A program made the translations under genes and the position numbers. This document shows, piece by piece, positions 17,229 through 26,103 of a DNA stretch of 64,000 nt (position 1 is the stretch's first letter; each line of letters begins with the position of its first letter). Origin of the DNA: Elusimicrobia bacterium UBA5214 (GTDB taxonomy: Bacteria > Elusimicrobiota > UBA5214); NCBI GenBank assembly GCA_002412545.1, contig DHVG01000026.1, positions 100,013-164,012 on the forward strand, in the 5' to 3' direction. The notes under the pieces were generated by a model, which was given only the letters and a program-made list of their open reading frames with translations, ran no database searches and was not told the DNA's origin.

Positions 17229-18299
17229 TCAAATTATTTCCGGTGTATCCGCAGGTAAAGATTTGGTTTCTTCAACTGAAGTAAGTTTATCCTGAAAACG
17301 AACGAGTTTTTTTTCTGTCTCTTCAAATTTATTTTTTGCATTGAAAAGATGTTTACCCAAAAGAATAAAATCTTCCTTAAAACGACCAAAATCATTTTCT
17401 AACCCCGCAAGATAATCAATTATCTGGCGGACATTTTTTTCAATTTGAAAACCTTTTAACCCAAGCACAATTGCCTGAAGATAAGCATAGAAACTGTTTG
17501 GCGAAACGAGAACAACCTTTTTATTTAAAGCATAAGTAGCAATATCTCTACTTTCTTCCGAAGATTCATCCTTGATTACGGTTTCATAATAAATGTTTTC
17601 TGCCGGTAGATACATCAGAGCGAAATTGAATGTTCCTTCGTTAGGAAGAATATATTTTGCGGCAATATTATCAATATGCACTTTTACATCAGCAAGAAAT
17701 TTTTTTCGTTGCATTTTTTTCTCTTCATCAGTTTTACTTTCAGCAAGTTTCCGGAAATTTTCTAAGGGGAACTTTGCATCAACCGGAACAAGACCACCAG
17801 CTAATTTAATTACTGCATCAACTATTTCACCGGAACTAAACTGGTACTGAAGAAAATAAAAATCTGATGGTAGAATCTGACTTAAAAGTTCACTTAAGAA
17901 AAGTTCACCAAAACCACCGCGTATTCTTGGGGCACGAAAGATATTCTGTAAGTTAGCAATATCTTTCGTAATTTCATAAATTTGTCGATTTGCTTCTTTA
18001 AGTTCACCTAAATGACGTTCCACTTCACCAAAGGTACGCGTAGCCGTATCTAACCGTTGACCAATACTCAAATTGGTTGACTGAATAATTTGCACATTTT
18101 CTTTTAAACGTTCATTCAACTGTTGGGTGAACCAACTAAAATTTTCATTCAATTGTGTCCGTAGATTGGTAACCTCTTGCTGAAGTAAAGTAAGTAACGC
18201 CTTTGACTGTTCCTGTTTCAAACGCTGAAATTGCGAAATATTCCAGATAATTAACAAAAGAAGCGCTAAAAGAACAACTATTCCTGAAATCCATTCCAT
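17229..18299 (-). CDS. RmuC-family protein
   Basis: The start is set at ATG 18299 because AGGAG lies 7 nt upstream and the protein then begins MEWISGIVVLLALLLLIIWN, the expected membrane anchor. An upstream in-frame extension is coded by intergenic repeat words. 356 residues: N-terminal anchor, a coiled coil (about 25-115), then the RmuC domain (FRAPRIRGGFGELFLSELLS, GGLVPVDAKFPLENFRKLA, NFALMYLPAENIYYETVIKD, KKVVLVSPNSFYAYLQAIVL). RmuC proteins have a PD-(D/E)xK-like core and limit recombination or inversions at short repeats. A second RmuC gene lies at 31368, noteworthy in such a palindrome-rich genome. Confidence 0.88.
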   Translation of the reverse strand: MEWISGIVVLLALLLLIIWNISQFQRLKQEQSKALLTLLQQEVTNLRTQLNENFSWFTQQLNERLKENVQIIQSTNLSIGQRLDTATRTFGEVERHLGELKEANRQIYEITKDIANLQNIFRAPRIRGGFGELFLSELLSQILPSDFYFLQYQFSSGEIVDAVIKLAGGLVPVDAKFPLENFRKLAESKTDEEKKMQRKKFLADVKVHIDNIAAKYILPNEGTFNFALMYLPAENIYYETVIKDESSEESRDIATYALNKKVVLVSPNSFYAYLQAIVLGLKGFQIEKNVRQIIDYLAGLENDFGRFKEDFILLGKHLFNAKNKFEETEKKLVRFQDKLTSVEETKSLPADTPEII

Positions 18300-18378
18300 C
18301 TTTTTACTCCTTTGTTTATAGTTTATAGTCGGTAGTTTATGGCTATCAACCATCAACCATTAACTACTAACTAAGTTC

Positions 18379-19347
18379 TTAGAGTTCTTTAATTTTTAAG
18401 ACCTTGTAGGTAGAACTTTTATAAAAAGGTTCTAAATTACCTATTTTTTCTTTAAGTAGTTCTTGGTTAAGAACCTGACGTGTTTGTTCTTTAAGTTCAA
18501 CAAAATAATTACTAATTCTACCACTTTCTATGTTTTTTGCCAACATAATTTCTTTTATCTTCATATTCAGGTTTTCTTCTTTCTCGCTAAGTTCCTTTAT
18601 CTGTTCTCTAATCCAGAGTAACTCACCAATGAAATTGACCAAATCTTCCTCTTTAATTTCCGCAAATTTATTTTTTTCCTCAGTCGCATATCCTTCCCAG
18701 CAAACTTGACGATAATCACAATACTGACATTGCCAGTCGGTAATTTTGTAAGGACGGTCCGGAATAATATTCTTAGCTAAATAATCATCCACACTATGCA
18801 TAAGGACAAAAAAATTATTTACCACTTTTTCATCAAAAGGTATTGGGAATTCCCAAAAACGACTTGTATCTTTACATTTATAAAGTAAAATTCCAGTATT
18901 AGTTGAAATACGGAAAAGATTCTGGACATAATAGAGATATAAATTCAACTGGAGGGCATGTTCCTCTCGTGGACCCTGATGCATAATTTCATCAAAAGTA
19001 AAACGGTTCACTGATTTTATCTCCAGGACATAATATTTACCGTCTAGACGAACAACTGCATCCAATTTCCCGGAGAGACGCATTTTTGGGTCATTAATTG
19101 GTGTTTCTTCCATGACAAATTCTACTCCCGCTTGACGGAGTAATTCACGAATTGAGCGATGATGAAGATTGCCATCTTCAAAGATAAAAAAGGTACGCGC
19201 TTGGCGCTTTATTCCTTCAACCCCACGCCAACGGTAGACAAGCGCACGAATACATACCCCAGCATCGGAAGGCCAATGTTTTTCTTTTGGTCTTTTCGGT
19301 CGGGAAAGTTCTTTCTCTGCATAAGTATCTAAACGTTCAATAAGCAT
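18379..19347 (-). CDS. PD-(D/E)xK nuclease, Cas4/RecB type with Fe-S cysteines
   Basis: 322 residues. The nuclease core shows an early Cys (SDAGVCIRALVYRWRG), the motif MRLSGKLDAVVRLDGKYYVL followed by EIKS (D...ExK active site), a QLNLYLYYVQNLF helix and a C-terminal cluster CQYCDYRQVC. One early Cys plus three late Cys is the iron-sulfur arrangement of Cas4/AddB-type nucleases. A helical C-terminal extension (about 235-322) is not part of Cas4. It is 15 kb from the CRISPR locus with no cas1/cas2 nearby, so a general DNA-repair role is as likely as spacer processing. Confidence 0.8.
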   Translation of the reverse strand: MLIERLDTYAEKELSRPKRPKEKHWPSDAGVCIRALVYRWRGVEGIKRQARTFFIFEDGNLHHRSIRELLRQAGVEFVMEETPINDPKMRLSGKLDAVVRLDGKYYVLEIKSVNRFTFDEIMHQGPREEHALQLNLYLYYVQNLFRISTNTGILLYKCKDTSRFWEFPIPFDEKVVNNFFVLMHSVDDYLAKNIIPDRPYKITDWQCQYCDYRQVCWEGYATEEKNKFAEIKEEDLVNFIGELLWIREQIKELSEKEENLNMKIKEIMLAKNIESGRISNYFVELKEQTRQVLNQELLKEKIGNLEPFYKSSTYKVLKIKEL

Positions 19348-19414
19348 TTTTTCCCACCTCTAATCGCTAAATCGCCTCCGCCATTGATTCAGTGGCGGAT
19401 AGCGTTTTTTGCTT

Positions 19415-20254
19415 TTATTCTTCAACAACTTTGTAAGAAAGTAATTCCGAAATACGCACTTCCTTAGAACCATACTGACTTGCCTGAGTAATTAAAACTC
19501 TACCAATCCCCGGGGCATAATAATCATAACGCAAAGAGCCGGGTGTTGCTTTCTTCTCCTGTCGGATTTTTAAACAGTCAGTGAATTGACCACCCTTAGT
19601 TTTTGTTTCTTCCTCTTTACTAATAACTGTGTATACTACTTTTTCTAAATTTTCACCAATAGACCAATTATCTCCTATCTTCAAAGGGTAACGAAAAATG
19701 AGTCGTCCATCCGGTGCTGTAGAATCATATTCACACAGTTCTTTCTCCGTTTTTTTGTAAGTTAAATTTATAGTGGCAACCAATTTTCTTCCGGCATAAA
19801 CTTTTCTTATCACACGATAAGACCCGATACAAGAAATTTCTGCTGAATAATTCTTACCTCCACTTTCGGAATCACCCTCCAGCCAGAAATTACCTTCCTG
19901 CAAAGGAAAATAATCATAACAATCTTTAATTTTACCCCGGGCCAATTTCTCCCATTGACTGTCAGGATAATTTTTGATAACTTTTTGATAAATTTTCCTT
20001 GCTTCTACATAATTGTCAAATTTAAGATGGTAAATCTCAGCCATCCGGAGAAGTACTTCTGGCATACCTGAATAGTTTGGATAACGCTCTACACAGATTT
20101 GATAATAGTGCAAAGCTTTCTGGTAATCTCCTTTTCGGCTAAACCTTTCTCCTTGGGAAGAAAAAAATTTTGCACCAAAAAAAATAAAGAACATTGCGAT
20201 ACAAAATAACAATGTAAAAGGAATAAGAATTCTTAAAAATAAATACTTTTTCAT
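19415..20254 (-). CDS. exported TPR protein
   Basis: 279 residues. The N-terminal signal/anchor (LFLRILIPFTLLFCIAMFFI) is followed by two TPR-like repeats (about 35-110: GDYQKALHYYQICVERYPNY, VEARKIYQKVIKNYPDSQWE) and a beta-rich domain (about 115-275) with aromatic motifs such as YPLKIGDNWSIGENLEKVVY. The latter resembles the beta domain found after TPRs in many uncharacterised envelope proteins. No enzymatic motif is visible. The gap to the VanZ gene is a palindromic repeat. Confidence 0.7.
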   Translation of the reverse strand: MKKYLFLRILIPFTLLFCIAMFFIFFGAKFFSSQGERFSRKGDYQKALHYYQICVERYPNYSGMPEVLLRMAEIYHLKFDNYVEARKIYQKVIKNYPDSQWEKLARGKIKDCYDYFPLQEGNFWLEGDSESGGKNYSAEISCIGSYRVIRKVYAGRKLVATINLTYKKTEKELCEYDSTAPDGRLIFRYPLKIGDNWSIGENLEKVVYTVISKEEETKTKGGQFTDCLKIRQEKKATPGSLRYDYYAPGIGRVLITQASQYGSKEVRISELLSYKVVEE

Positions 20255-20359
20255 AGGTCGGGTTACCCCTCGGCCTGAGCTCGGGACGAAGGCTCACTAC
20301 GACCCTGCCTTCGGTGAACTCAGACCCTGAGCTTATCGAAGGGAGCAAAGCCGAGGGGG
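20255..20359. repeat. intergenic palindrome with GAGCTTATCGAAGG core
   Basis: The stretch contains CCTCGGCCTGAGCTCGGG, CCTGCCTTCGGTGAACTCAG and CCTGAGCTTATCGAAGGGAG, closed by AAGCCGAGGGGGTCA, which pairs with GGTTACCCCTCGGCC at the left end. CCTGAGCTTGTCGAAGG-like words are a widespread bacterial dispersed repeat. It fills the whole gap between the TPR gene and the VanZ gene and contains no gene of its own. Confidence 0.65.
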
Positions 20360-20779
20360 TCATCCTTTGTCATCAGTTAAGGAGATGAATCTCTTTTTGT
20401 CCTTTAACGATTTTTTCTTTTCTTCTTTCCAAGTAAGTAACCAGAGCGCAATAACTGCACCTAAACTGTCAATAAAAAGGTCATAGACAGAATTTTCTCT
20501 TCCGGGAACAAAACCTTGATGTAATTCGTCAGTAAAAGCATAAAGGATACTCAATCTTAAAGACCAAGCAGAAAGGTCAGGTAAAGATAAATTGCTGGTA
20601 TTCCGGAAAGCACGCATCAATAAAAAGCTAAGAACACCATACTCAGTAAGATGCACAACTTTACGCAAAAATAAATCCCAAACTCCTAAACCACTGGAAA
20701 GATGAGGAATATTGGAAAAATAAAAAATTATGCTACACCAAATAAGTACTGGTGACCAATACCTCAAAAAACGATACAT
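20360..20779 (-). CDS. VanZ-family membrane protein
   Basis: 139 residues with four hydrophobic helices. Family motifs are WSPVLIWCSIIFYFSNIPHL, the conserved KVVHLTEYGVLSFLLMRAF (His/Glu in helix 2), and YAFTDELHQGFVPGRENSVY followed by DLFIDSLGAVIALWLL. VanZ-like proteins are small inner-membrane proteins of mostly unknown role; the name comes from teicoplanin resistance, which should not be inferred here. Confidence 0.9.
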   Translation of the reverse strand: MYRFLRYWSPVLIWCSIIFYFSNIPHLSSGLGVWDLFLRKVVHLTEYGVLSFLLMRAFRNTSNLSLPDLSAWSLRLSILYAFTDELHQGFVPGRENSVYDLFIDSLGAVIALWLLTWKEEKKKSLKDKKRFISLTDDKG

Positions 20780-20913
20780 ACTCTTAAGTTGAACCGTTTT
20801 GACCGTTATGTCCGTTTTGTCGATAGACCACCTGTGCCTGTGATACCTGTGCAGGCACCACAGGTGCAGGCATGACCTATCGGCCTGTTAACGGACTAAA
20901 CGGACCTAACTGA
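20780..20913. repeat. intergenic palindrome (GTCCGTT/AACGGAC and CACCTGTG/CACAGGTG)
   Basis: TGTCCGTTTTGTCGATAGAC pairs with GACCTATCGGCC and GTTAACGGAC; the centre CCTGTGCAGGCACCACAGG is itself self-complementary. The GTCCGTTTAG words recur at 23782-23894, 25221-25314 and 26104-26191. No gene seen. Confidence 0.6.
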
Positions 20914-21120
20914 CTAAACGAATTTTTTGAAGTAGTCAATAAATGCACTTAGAGAACGGTCGTAGTTACGCTCTAAATCTTTCGGGAAAAAACAGGCAGG
21001 CAATTCTTTATTTCGCCAATGGTAACTAACACATTCACAACAGTATCCTTTCCGACTACAAGGTTGATAAGTGCAATTACAATTTTTGCGATTTTTTTCA
21101 AAATTACATATCCGTTGCAT
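20914..21120 (-). CDS. small cysteine-rich protein (DUF6485-like)
   Basis: 68 residues from ATG 21120, chosen because AAGGTGAG lies just upstream; an earlier ATG at 21147 has no such site. The protein has nine Cys, most in the pattern CNFEKNRKNCNCTYQPC and GYCCECVSYHW, likely a metal or Fe-S binding knuckle, then LPACFFPKDLERNYDRSLSA. Small proteins with this pattern occur in strict anaerobes; function is unknown. Confidence 0.75.
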   Translation of the reverse strand: MQRICNFEKNRKNCNCTYQPCSRKGYCCECVSYHWRNKELPACFFPKDLERNYDRSLSAFIDYFKKFV

Positions 21121-21167
21121 ATTCTCACCTTCAGAATAATGATACAAAATATTGGAATAGAAATCAA

Positions 21168-21251
21168 CCCCGCCCTTTTGATTGATATGCTTCTTTCAGG
21201 TTATAAAAAGAAAGACCTAAAAAACAACAAGCATCAATCAAAAGGGCGGGG
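21168..21251. repeat. crossed-arm palindromic element XP3
   Basis: Outer arms CCCCGCCCTTTTGATTGAT (21168-21186) and 21233-21251 are perfectly complementary over 19 bp, yet differ in sequence from XP1/XP5, so pairing rather than sequence is kept. Inner arms: CTTTC 21193-21197 with GAAAG 21210-21214, AGGT 21198-21201 with ACCT 21215-21218, in crossed order. It directly abuts the stop codon (21252) of the propeller gene. Confidence 0.75.
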
Positions 21252-22652
21252 CTAATCTCGTAAATTTTCTTCAATTATTTGTTGGAGTTCATCTATTTTC
21301 GGTAAGTGTTCAAAATCGGCAAGATACAAACCACGGTTCGTCCCTTTTTTCCAAGAAGTATAAACAACTTGTGAACTTGCTGGCGAACTTACTAATTCCC
21401 GACAGCCATAAAATCTATCCGAAACTATCTGTTCTTCGGTCTTACCTATAAGGTCAAACATATATATTCCTTTACGCTCAAAAAATGCTCTTTCTTCTTC
21501 TTTTCTCCCCCGCCAAGAACCAATATAAAGTAATTTTTTGCCATTATAACTATAATTAGGAAATTTGTTATAAAATTCATCACTGACTATCGTGCTTTCT
21601 TTATTGGTTTCCAAATCGTATATATAAATACCTGGATTATCTAAAGTATCAATTATTCCATCACGGTTTGTATCCCGGCGAAAAGACAAATAGGCGACAT
21701 TTTTACCATCTGGAGAAAAAACTGGGAACATATTATTATACCGGTCAGAAACAAGACAAAATTCGCGGTCTTTTTCCAAATCATAAAGATAAATACCGGT
21801 ATTATCACGGAAATTGACCACTCCATCATTATTAGTATCATTACGCCAGGAAGTATAAACAATTTTCGTCCCATCAGAAGAAAATACCGGGCGACCATGG
21901 TCATACACATCCAGACCGATTATCTTTTCTCGCCCACTCTCTAAGTCAAAGAAGTAAATTCCTCCGTGTCTTGCTCCCGGTCGCCAAGCAAGAAAAAGAA
22001 TCATCTCACCAATTGGTGAAAAGGAAGGATATTTCACTTTATAAGTATCCGGGATAGCTTGTTTTTCTTCGCCAGTATTTAAATCAAGCGTATAAACTCC
22101 GGGATTATCAAAAGAATCAATCCGTTCATCGCCGTTAGTATCCCTCTTTGTGGAAAGATAAATAATTTTTTCACCATTCAGAGAAAAAGAAGGAAAAGAA
22201 TTATAAAATTCATCACTGACTAAAAGTTTTTCTTCACCAGTTTTAAGATTGGTTAAATAAATACCCCCGCGGTCTAAATTGTCAATTTTCCCATCCTGAT
22301 TTGTATCTTTTCGTGCCGAAACAAAAACCACTTTTTCACCATCCGGTGAAACATTGGGATGAGCATTGAAATACCATTCACTACAAATTTTTTTATGATT
22401 GCTTAACTCAAGAACATGTTTGAACTCATACGCGGTAGGTTTATAGACCAATATTTCCGAAAGAATTTGTTTTGTTTTAGGAATGTCCCCACGATTAAAA
22501 TAAAGACGGGCTAATTCAATACGGATTTGATTATTTTCTAGTTCTCCTTCCAAACTAGAAAGAAAATGTTTTTCGGCTTCTTCAAGATTGCCTTTCTTGA
22601 CTAATTCTTGACCAATTTTTAATTTATCATCCTTACGGCGAAAAAATACCAT
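21252..22652 (-). CDS. TPR + TolB-like beta-propeller with Ca-loop motifs
   Basis: 466 residues. A TPR-like N-terminus (about 10-80: GNLEEAEKHFLSSLEGELEN) precedes a six- or seven-blade WD40-like/TolB propeller whose blades start with PNVSPDGEKVVFVSAR, PSFSLNGEKIIYLST or PVFSPDGKNVAYLSF. Four blades carry a calcium-loop-like insertion: DTNQDGKIDNLD, DTNGDERIDSFD, DTNNDGVVNFRD and DTNRDGIIDTLD, resembling dockerin/EF-hand loops. No clear signal peptide is visible (it starts MVFFRRKDDKL). Ligand unknown. Confidence 0.82.
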   Translation of the reverse strand: MVFFRRKDDKLKIGQELVKKGNLEEAEKHFLSSLEGELENNQIRIELARLYFNRGDIPKTKQILSEILVYKPTAYEFKHVLELSNHKKICSEWYFNAHPNVSPDGEKVVFVSARKDTNQDGKIDNLDRGGIYLTNLKTGEEKLLVSDEFYNSFPSFSLNGEKIIYLSTKRDTNGDERIDSFDNPGVYTLDLNTGEEKQAIPDTYKVKYPSFSPIGEMILFLAWRPGARHGGIYFFDLESGREKIIGLDVYDHGRPVFSSDGTKIVYTSWRNDTNNDGVVNFRDNTGIYLYDLEKDREFCLVSDRYNNMFPVFSPDGKNVAYLSFRRDTNRDGIIDTLDNPGIYIYDLETNKESTIVSDEFYNKFPNYSYNGKKLLYIGSWRGRKEEERAFFERKGIYMFDLIGKTEEQIVSDRFYGCRELVSSPASSQVVYTSWKKGTNRGLYLADFEHLPKIDELQQIIEENLRD

Positions 22653-23097
22653 TTTTAATTAGATATAATATTACAACCCACTTGTTCCAAAAAAAATATG
22701 TAATCTTTATTACATTCTCCACTAAACGCTAAATCGCCAAATGAGATTCTCCGCAAAGACCGCTAAAAAAATCTTTTCGCGCTCTTTGTGCCAATTTTGC
22801 GTTCTTTGCGTTGGTTCTTTTTGGCGCTTTTGCGGAGTTCATTTTAGCAATTTTGTGTTACCTAATGAACAAATCTATCCTGTTGGTATTATGAAATATT
22901 ATTACTTAATTGTCAACCCCGCATCTATTAGTCATAATTGGTTTTAACTATGCCCCTTACCTATTATCTTTTTTTGAGACCGCTAAAAAATCTCATTTCG
23001 GCTACCAGCAAATAAATTTTTTTACCCAATTAAAGAATAAACGGCATAGATGAATAATGGGTGCGGGGTCAACCGAAAACGCAGATTCAGATTGATT
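22653..23097. other. 445-bp gap with two palindromic repeats, no gene
   Basis: The gap upstream of the propeller gene and downstream of radC holds TTTGGCG-type words at about 22722-22860 (AAACGCTAAATCGCC pairing with GGCGCTTTTGCGGAG) and the XP4 element at 22917-23068. No open frame with a ribosome binding site, RNA gene or terminator with T-run was recognised. Confidence 0.6.
22917..23068. repeat. crossed-arm palindromic element XP4
   Basis: Outer arms CCCCGCATCTATTA (22917-22930) and AATAATGGGTGCGGGG (23053-23068) pair with some mismatches. Inner arms TAATTGG 22935-22941 with CCAATTA 23026-23032, and CTATGCC 22948-22954 with GGCATAG 23043-23049, are perfect and in crossed order. It lies downstream of radC. 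Confidence 0.7.
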
Positions 23098-23781
23098 TTA
23101 CAGGAGGTTTGTCTGTTTAAAACTCAAGAAATTAGTTTCACTTAAGATGAGATGGTCAAGAATTTCTATCCCGAGAATTTCACCTGTCTGGATTAACCTT
23201 TTAGTCAGTTCCAAGTCATCTTCACTTGGTTTGGTATCACCGGAGGGATGGTTATGGATGAGGATAATTCCTGCTGCCGAATGAGCAATTGCCGGTTGGA
23301 AAACTTCACGGGGATGAACTAAAGACGCGCTTAAAGTGCCAATGGAGACCGTCTCCCGATGGACAAGTTGATTCCGTGCATTCAAATAAAGAGCAATAAA
23401 ATATTCTTTTTTCTTCCCTAAAAGATAAGTTGCCTGAGCAATAGCATCTTCCGGTTTCTCAATTTTTGGGAGCGCCTGCTCCCCTTTATTGAAAATTCTT
23501 TTACTTAATTCAAAACCAGCAATTAAACTTGCCGCACGACTCGGACCAATACCTTTAATTTCTTTCAGTTTCCCGAAAGAGAAAGTTTCCAGTTTATCTA
23601 AGGGATACTTTTTTAGAATTTCTTTTGCCACTTCTAAAACATTTTTGCCTTTATATCCGGTTCTTAAGATAATTGCCAAAAGTTCTTCATTATGTAGAGC
23701 AGAAGCACCCTTTTTTTCTAATTTTTCGCGTGGTCTTTCAATTTTGTGTAATTCTTTTAGTTTCATTCTTCGCCACACCAA
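23098..23781 (-). CDS. radC: RadC-family JAB protein
   Basis: 227 residues, or 222 if the second Met (23766) is used. An N-terminal helix-hairpin-helix region (about 60-85: LKEIKGIGPSRAASLIAGFE) is followed by the JAB/MPN domain with metal motif AGIILIHNHPSGDTKPSEDD (HxHxS...D). RadC proteins are common in bacteria; an early link to DNA repair has not held up and the function is unclear. Upstream and downstream gaps are repeat palindromes. Confidence 0.92.
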   Translation of the reverse strand: MVWRRMKLKELHKIERPREKLEKKGASALHNEELLAIILRTGYKGKNVLEVAKEILKKYPLDKLETFSFGKLKEIKGIGPSRAASLIAGFELSKRIFNKGEQALPKIEKPEDAIAQATYLLGKKKEYFIALYLNARNQLVHRETVSIGTLSASLVHPREVFQPAIAHSAAGIILIHNHPSGDTKPSEDDLELTKRLIQTGEILGIEILDHLILSETNFLSFKQTNLL

Positions 23782-23894
23782 CGGCGTTAGGTTAGTTAAG
23801 TCCGTTTAGTCCGTTGGTTCCGTTGAGTCGGTTAACGGTATTAACGGAAATAACGGTCTAAACAGAATTAACGGACAAAACTGACTAAACCGAC
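23782..23894. repeat. intergenic palindrome of GTTTAGTCCGTT/AACGGACTAAAC words
   Basis: GTTAGGTTAGTTAAGTCCG, TTTAGTCCGTTGGTTCCG and TTGAGTCGGTTAACGG on the left are answered by TATTAACGGAAATAACGG, TCTAAACAGAATTAACGGAC and CTGACTAAACCGACCTAAC on the right. The gap forms one long imperfect hairpin. Sister copies are at 25221-25314 and 26104-26191. Confidence 0.65.
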
Positions 23895-25220
23895 CTAACT
23901 TTCGTTTTCTAGTAAGTTCTTGGTGTACTTTTTAATCAGTTCTACTGCTGGCTGGTCAAAAGGATTAACTTGAAAAAATTCACCTGCATAGGCGGTAGCC
24001 AGTTCAAAAAAATAAAACAGTTGACCAATCATATAAGGATTTATTTCTGGCAAAAGAACCACACAATTTGGGCATTGTTTTTCGGTTAAAGCACGACGGG
24101 TTGCTTCTTCTTCAGTGTGAAAAATTTTATTTAGACTTTTACCGGAAAGATTATTCTGATTAAACTGGGGTAGAAAAATTTCTTCTCCGGAATCTCTCAC
24201 TGAAAGAAAAGTCACTACTTTATCCTTTGGACCATCTAAATAAAGTTGTAATTGTGAATGCTGGTCAGTCACACCTAAAGCTTTAATTGGTGTCGGACCA
24301 ATTGAATATTTACCGGTGGAGGTCGTCACCTCCTTCCCTAAACTTTCTGCCCAGAGTTGACGATACCAGTCAGCAATACTGTAAAAACGATTGCTGTAAG
24401 CAAGCATTACGGAAATATTTTTACCTCTCTGGTAAAGTAAATACTGAATCGCTGCATAAAGTCCCGCAGGATTATCCATAAGTTCATCAGTGGAACAAAT
24501 CTTTACCATTTCTTTTGCACCGAGTAGAAGTTTTTCAATATCAATACCCGCGAAAGCAGCCGAAACTAAACCTACAGGAGAAAGAACTGAATAGCGTCCA
24601 CCTAAATTTTCCGGAACCGCGTAAGAAAAAATTTTTTCTTCATTGGCAATTTTACGCAAGTAACCCTTCTTTTCATCAGTAGTAATAATTACCTGTTCTC
24701 GCCATTTGTTTCTTACTTTTTTCTTCAATAAATCCTTAAAAAGAGCAAAATTGGCTAAACATTCGGTCGTCTCACCGGATTTAGAGATAACATTAAAAAT
24801 TGTTTTCTTCAAATCAATAATTCTAACTAACCCGGAAAATTCTTGCGGGTCAATGTTATCCAAAACAAAAAGGCGTAACCAACCTTTGCGTTCTTCTTTA
24901 GAGAGAAAATTCCAGTAAGGGTGGTTTAAACTATCCTGCAGAGCACGGTTACCGAGGGCACTACCACCAATACCAATCACTACAAAATTGTCAAACCGAT
25001 GAGTATCTCGTATTTTTTTTACAAATTTTTTTATTTCTCGTGCTTGGGTAAGATTATCCGGCAGGTGAGTAAAGGCGAGATATTCTTTCTTTCTTAATAA
25101 GTTTTTTTTTACTTGAACAAATCTTTTTTGAAGGTTTTTTAACTCTTCAAGTTCAATTCCTTCTTTACCAACTTTTTCGCTTAAGACATTTTCGTAATTG
25201 AACTGAATTGTTCCTGTCAT
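23895..25220 (-). CDS. pgi: glucose-6-phosphate isomerase
   Basis: 441 residues from Met at 25220; a 10-residue upstream extension is coded by repeat words and is not used here. Motifs: FDNFVVIGIGGSALGNRALQ, NVISKSGETTECLANFALF, the active-site region WAESLGKEVTTSTGKYSIGP with TPIKALGVTDQHSQLQLY, and the C-terminal NPFDQPAVELIKKYTKN. It interconverts glucose-6-phosphate and fructose-6-phosphate. The length matches the shorter bacterial PGI class (about 445). It follows acsE but is separated by a palindromic spacer. Confidence 0.95.
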   Translation of the reverse strand: MTGTIQFNYENVLSEKVGKEGIELEELKNLQKRFVQVKKNLLRKKEYLAFTHLPDNLTQAREIKKFVKKIRDTHRFDNFVVIGIGGSALGNRALQDSLNHPYWNFLSKEERKGWLRLFVLDNIDPQEFSGLVRIIDLKKTIFNVISKSGETTECLANFALFKDLLKKKVRNKWREQVIITTDEKKGYLRKIANEEKIFSYAVPENLGGRYSVLSPVGLVSAAFAGIDIEKLLLGAKEMVKICSTDELMDNPAGLYAAIQYLLYQRGKNISVMLAYSNRFYSIADWYRQLWAESLGKEVTTSTGKYSIGPTPIKALGVTDQHSQLQLYLDGPKDKVVTFLSVRDSGEEIFLPQFNQNNLSGKSLNKIFHTEEEATRRALTEKQCPNCVVLLPEINPYMIGQLFYFFELATAYAGEFFQVNPFDQPAVELIKKYTKNLLENES

Positions 25221-25314
25221 TTTTTTAACCGACTTAACTGACCAAACCAACTAAACCGACTCAACGGAATTAACGGTCTAAACGGTCATAACAGAATTAA
25301 CCGACCTAACGCCT
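25221..25314. repeat. intergenic palindrome (ACCGACTTAACTGACC words)
   Basis: TTTAACCGACTTAACTGACC and AACTAAACCGACTCAACGG alternate with TAACGGTCTAAACGGTC and ACAGAATTAACCGACC. Same family as 23782-23894. No gene. Confidence 0.6.
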
Positions 25315-26103
25315 TTACTTCTTACGGTATGCTTCAAGATAGGAATCACAATAAATAAACTTATTCAAGAGAAGTTCAGCCGTAATCACTGCCTTCATCA
25401 ATTCTTCATCCAAAGGGTCAAGGATTGCTCCATCTAATCCGTAAGCCAGAGACATCACTGCATAAGTCCGGTTCACTAAAGAACGGTCAAGTGTTTTCTG
25501 TGAAACATTGCTTAACCCAAGCAATGTCTTTGGTGGTGGGTCAGAGAGGAGTTTAATTTGTTTGATTGTCTCCAAAACTAATGGACACTGGTCTTGGGCA
25601 ACATTCACCGGAAGAATTAATGGGTCAAGATAGAGATTTTCCGGACTTATTTCTTCATCAATCAAGCGGGTAAGAATCGTACAAGCAAGTTCAGTTCTTC
25701 CTTCAACAGTTTGGGGTATCCCTTTTTCATCAAGAGTTAAACCGATAATCAGCGAATTATATTTTTTTGCCAAAGGGATAAGTGTATCCATTTTTTCTTT
25801 CACTGCGGAAATTGAATTGATGATTGCTTGATTCTGACAAATTTTCAGTCCAGCTTCCATTACTTCCGGCTTAGTAGTATCAATAGATAAAGTCACCTTA
25901 GCCACTTCCTGAACTGTTTCAATTAACCAAATCATCGCTTCTAACGGCTCCGCAACCGCCGGACCAACATTCAAATCCAAAGCATTAGCCCCGGCATTCA
26001 CTTGTTTTAGGGCTAAATCCCGAATTACCTTTTTGTCTTTTTTTTGAATTGCTTCTGCTACCGATTTAAACATCCCGTTAATTCGTTCCCCAATAATAAA
26101 CAT
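25315..26103 (-). CDS. acsE: methyl-THF:corrinoid protein methyltransferase
   Basis: 262 residues, the AcsE size. It transfers the methyl group of methyl-tetrahydrofolate to the Co(I) of the corrinoid iron-sulfur protein in the Wood-Ljungdahl pathway. The pterin-binding TIM barrel begins MFIIGERINGMFKSVAEAIQ and has QVNAGANALDLNVGP (pterin site Asp/Asn), TLSIDTTKPEVMEAGLKICQ, IINSISAVKEKMDTLIPLAK and TLLGLSNVSQKTLDRSLVNR. The gene is followed by pgi and preceded by ferredoxin, acsD, acsF and acsV, so the context fits. Confidence 0.93.
   Translation of the reverse strand: MFIIGERINGMFKSVAEAIQKKDKKVIRDLALKQVNAGANALDLNVGPAVAEPLEAMIWLIETVQEVAKVTLSIDTTKPEVMEAGLKICQNQAIINSISAVKEKMDTLIPLAKKYNSLIIGLTLDEKGIPQTVEGRTELACTILTRLIDEEISPENLYLDPLILPVNVAQDQCPLVLETIKQIKLLSDPPPKTLLGLSNVSQKTLDRSLVNRTYAVMSLAYGLDGAILDPLDEELMKAVITAELLLNKFIYCDSYLEAYRKK

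Noticed and set aside
16723..17284. Open frames over the tRNA cluster on both strands
   Set aside because: They read through the tRNA-Glu copies and palindromes; the peptide similarity between segments comes from tRNA repetition.
18379..19347. CRISPR adaptation nuclease Cas4
   Set aside because: It has the Cas4-like cysteines, but there is no cas1/cas2, it is 15 kb from the array and it has an extra C-terminal region.
20139..20363. A 74-residue gene before the TPR gene
   Set aside because: Its first half is a dispersed palindrome and the rest is the TPR gene in another frame.
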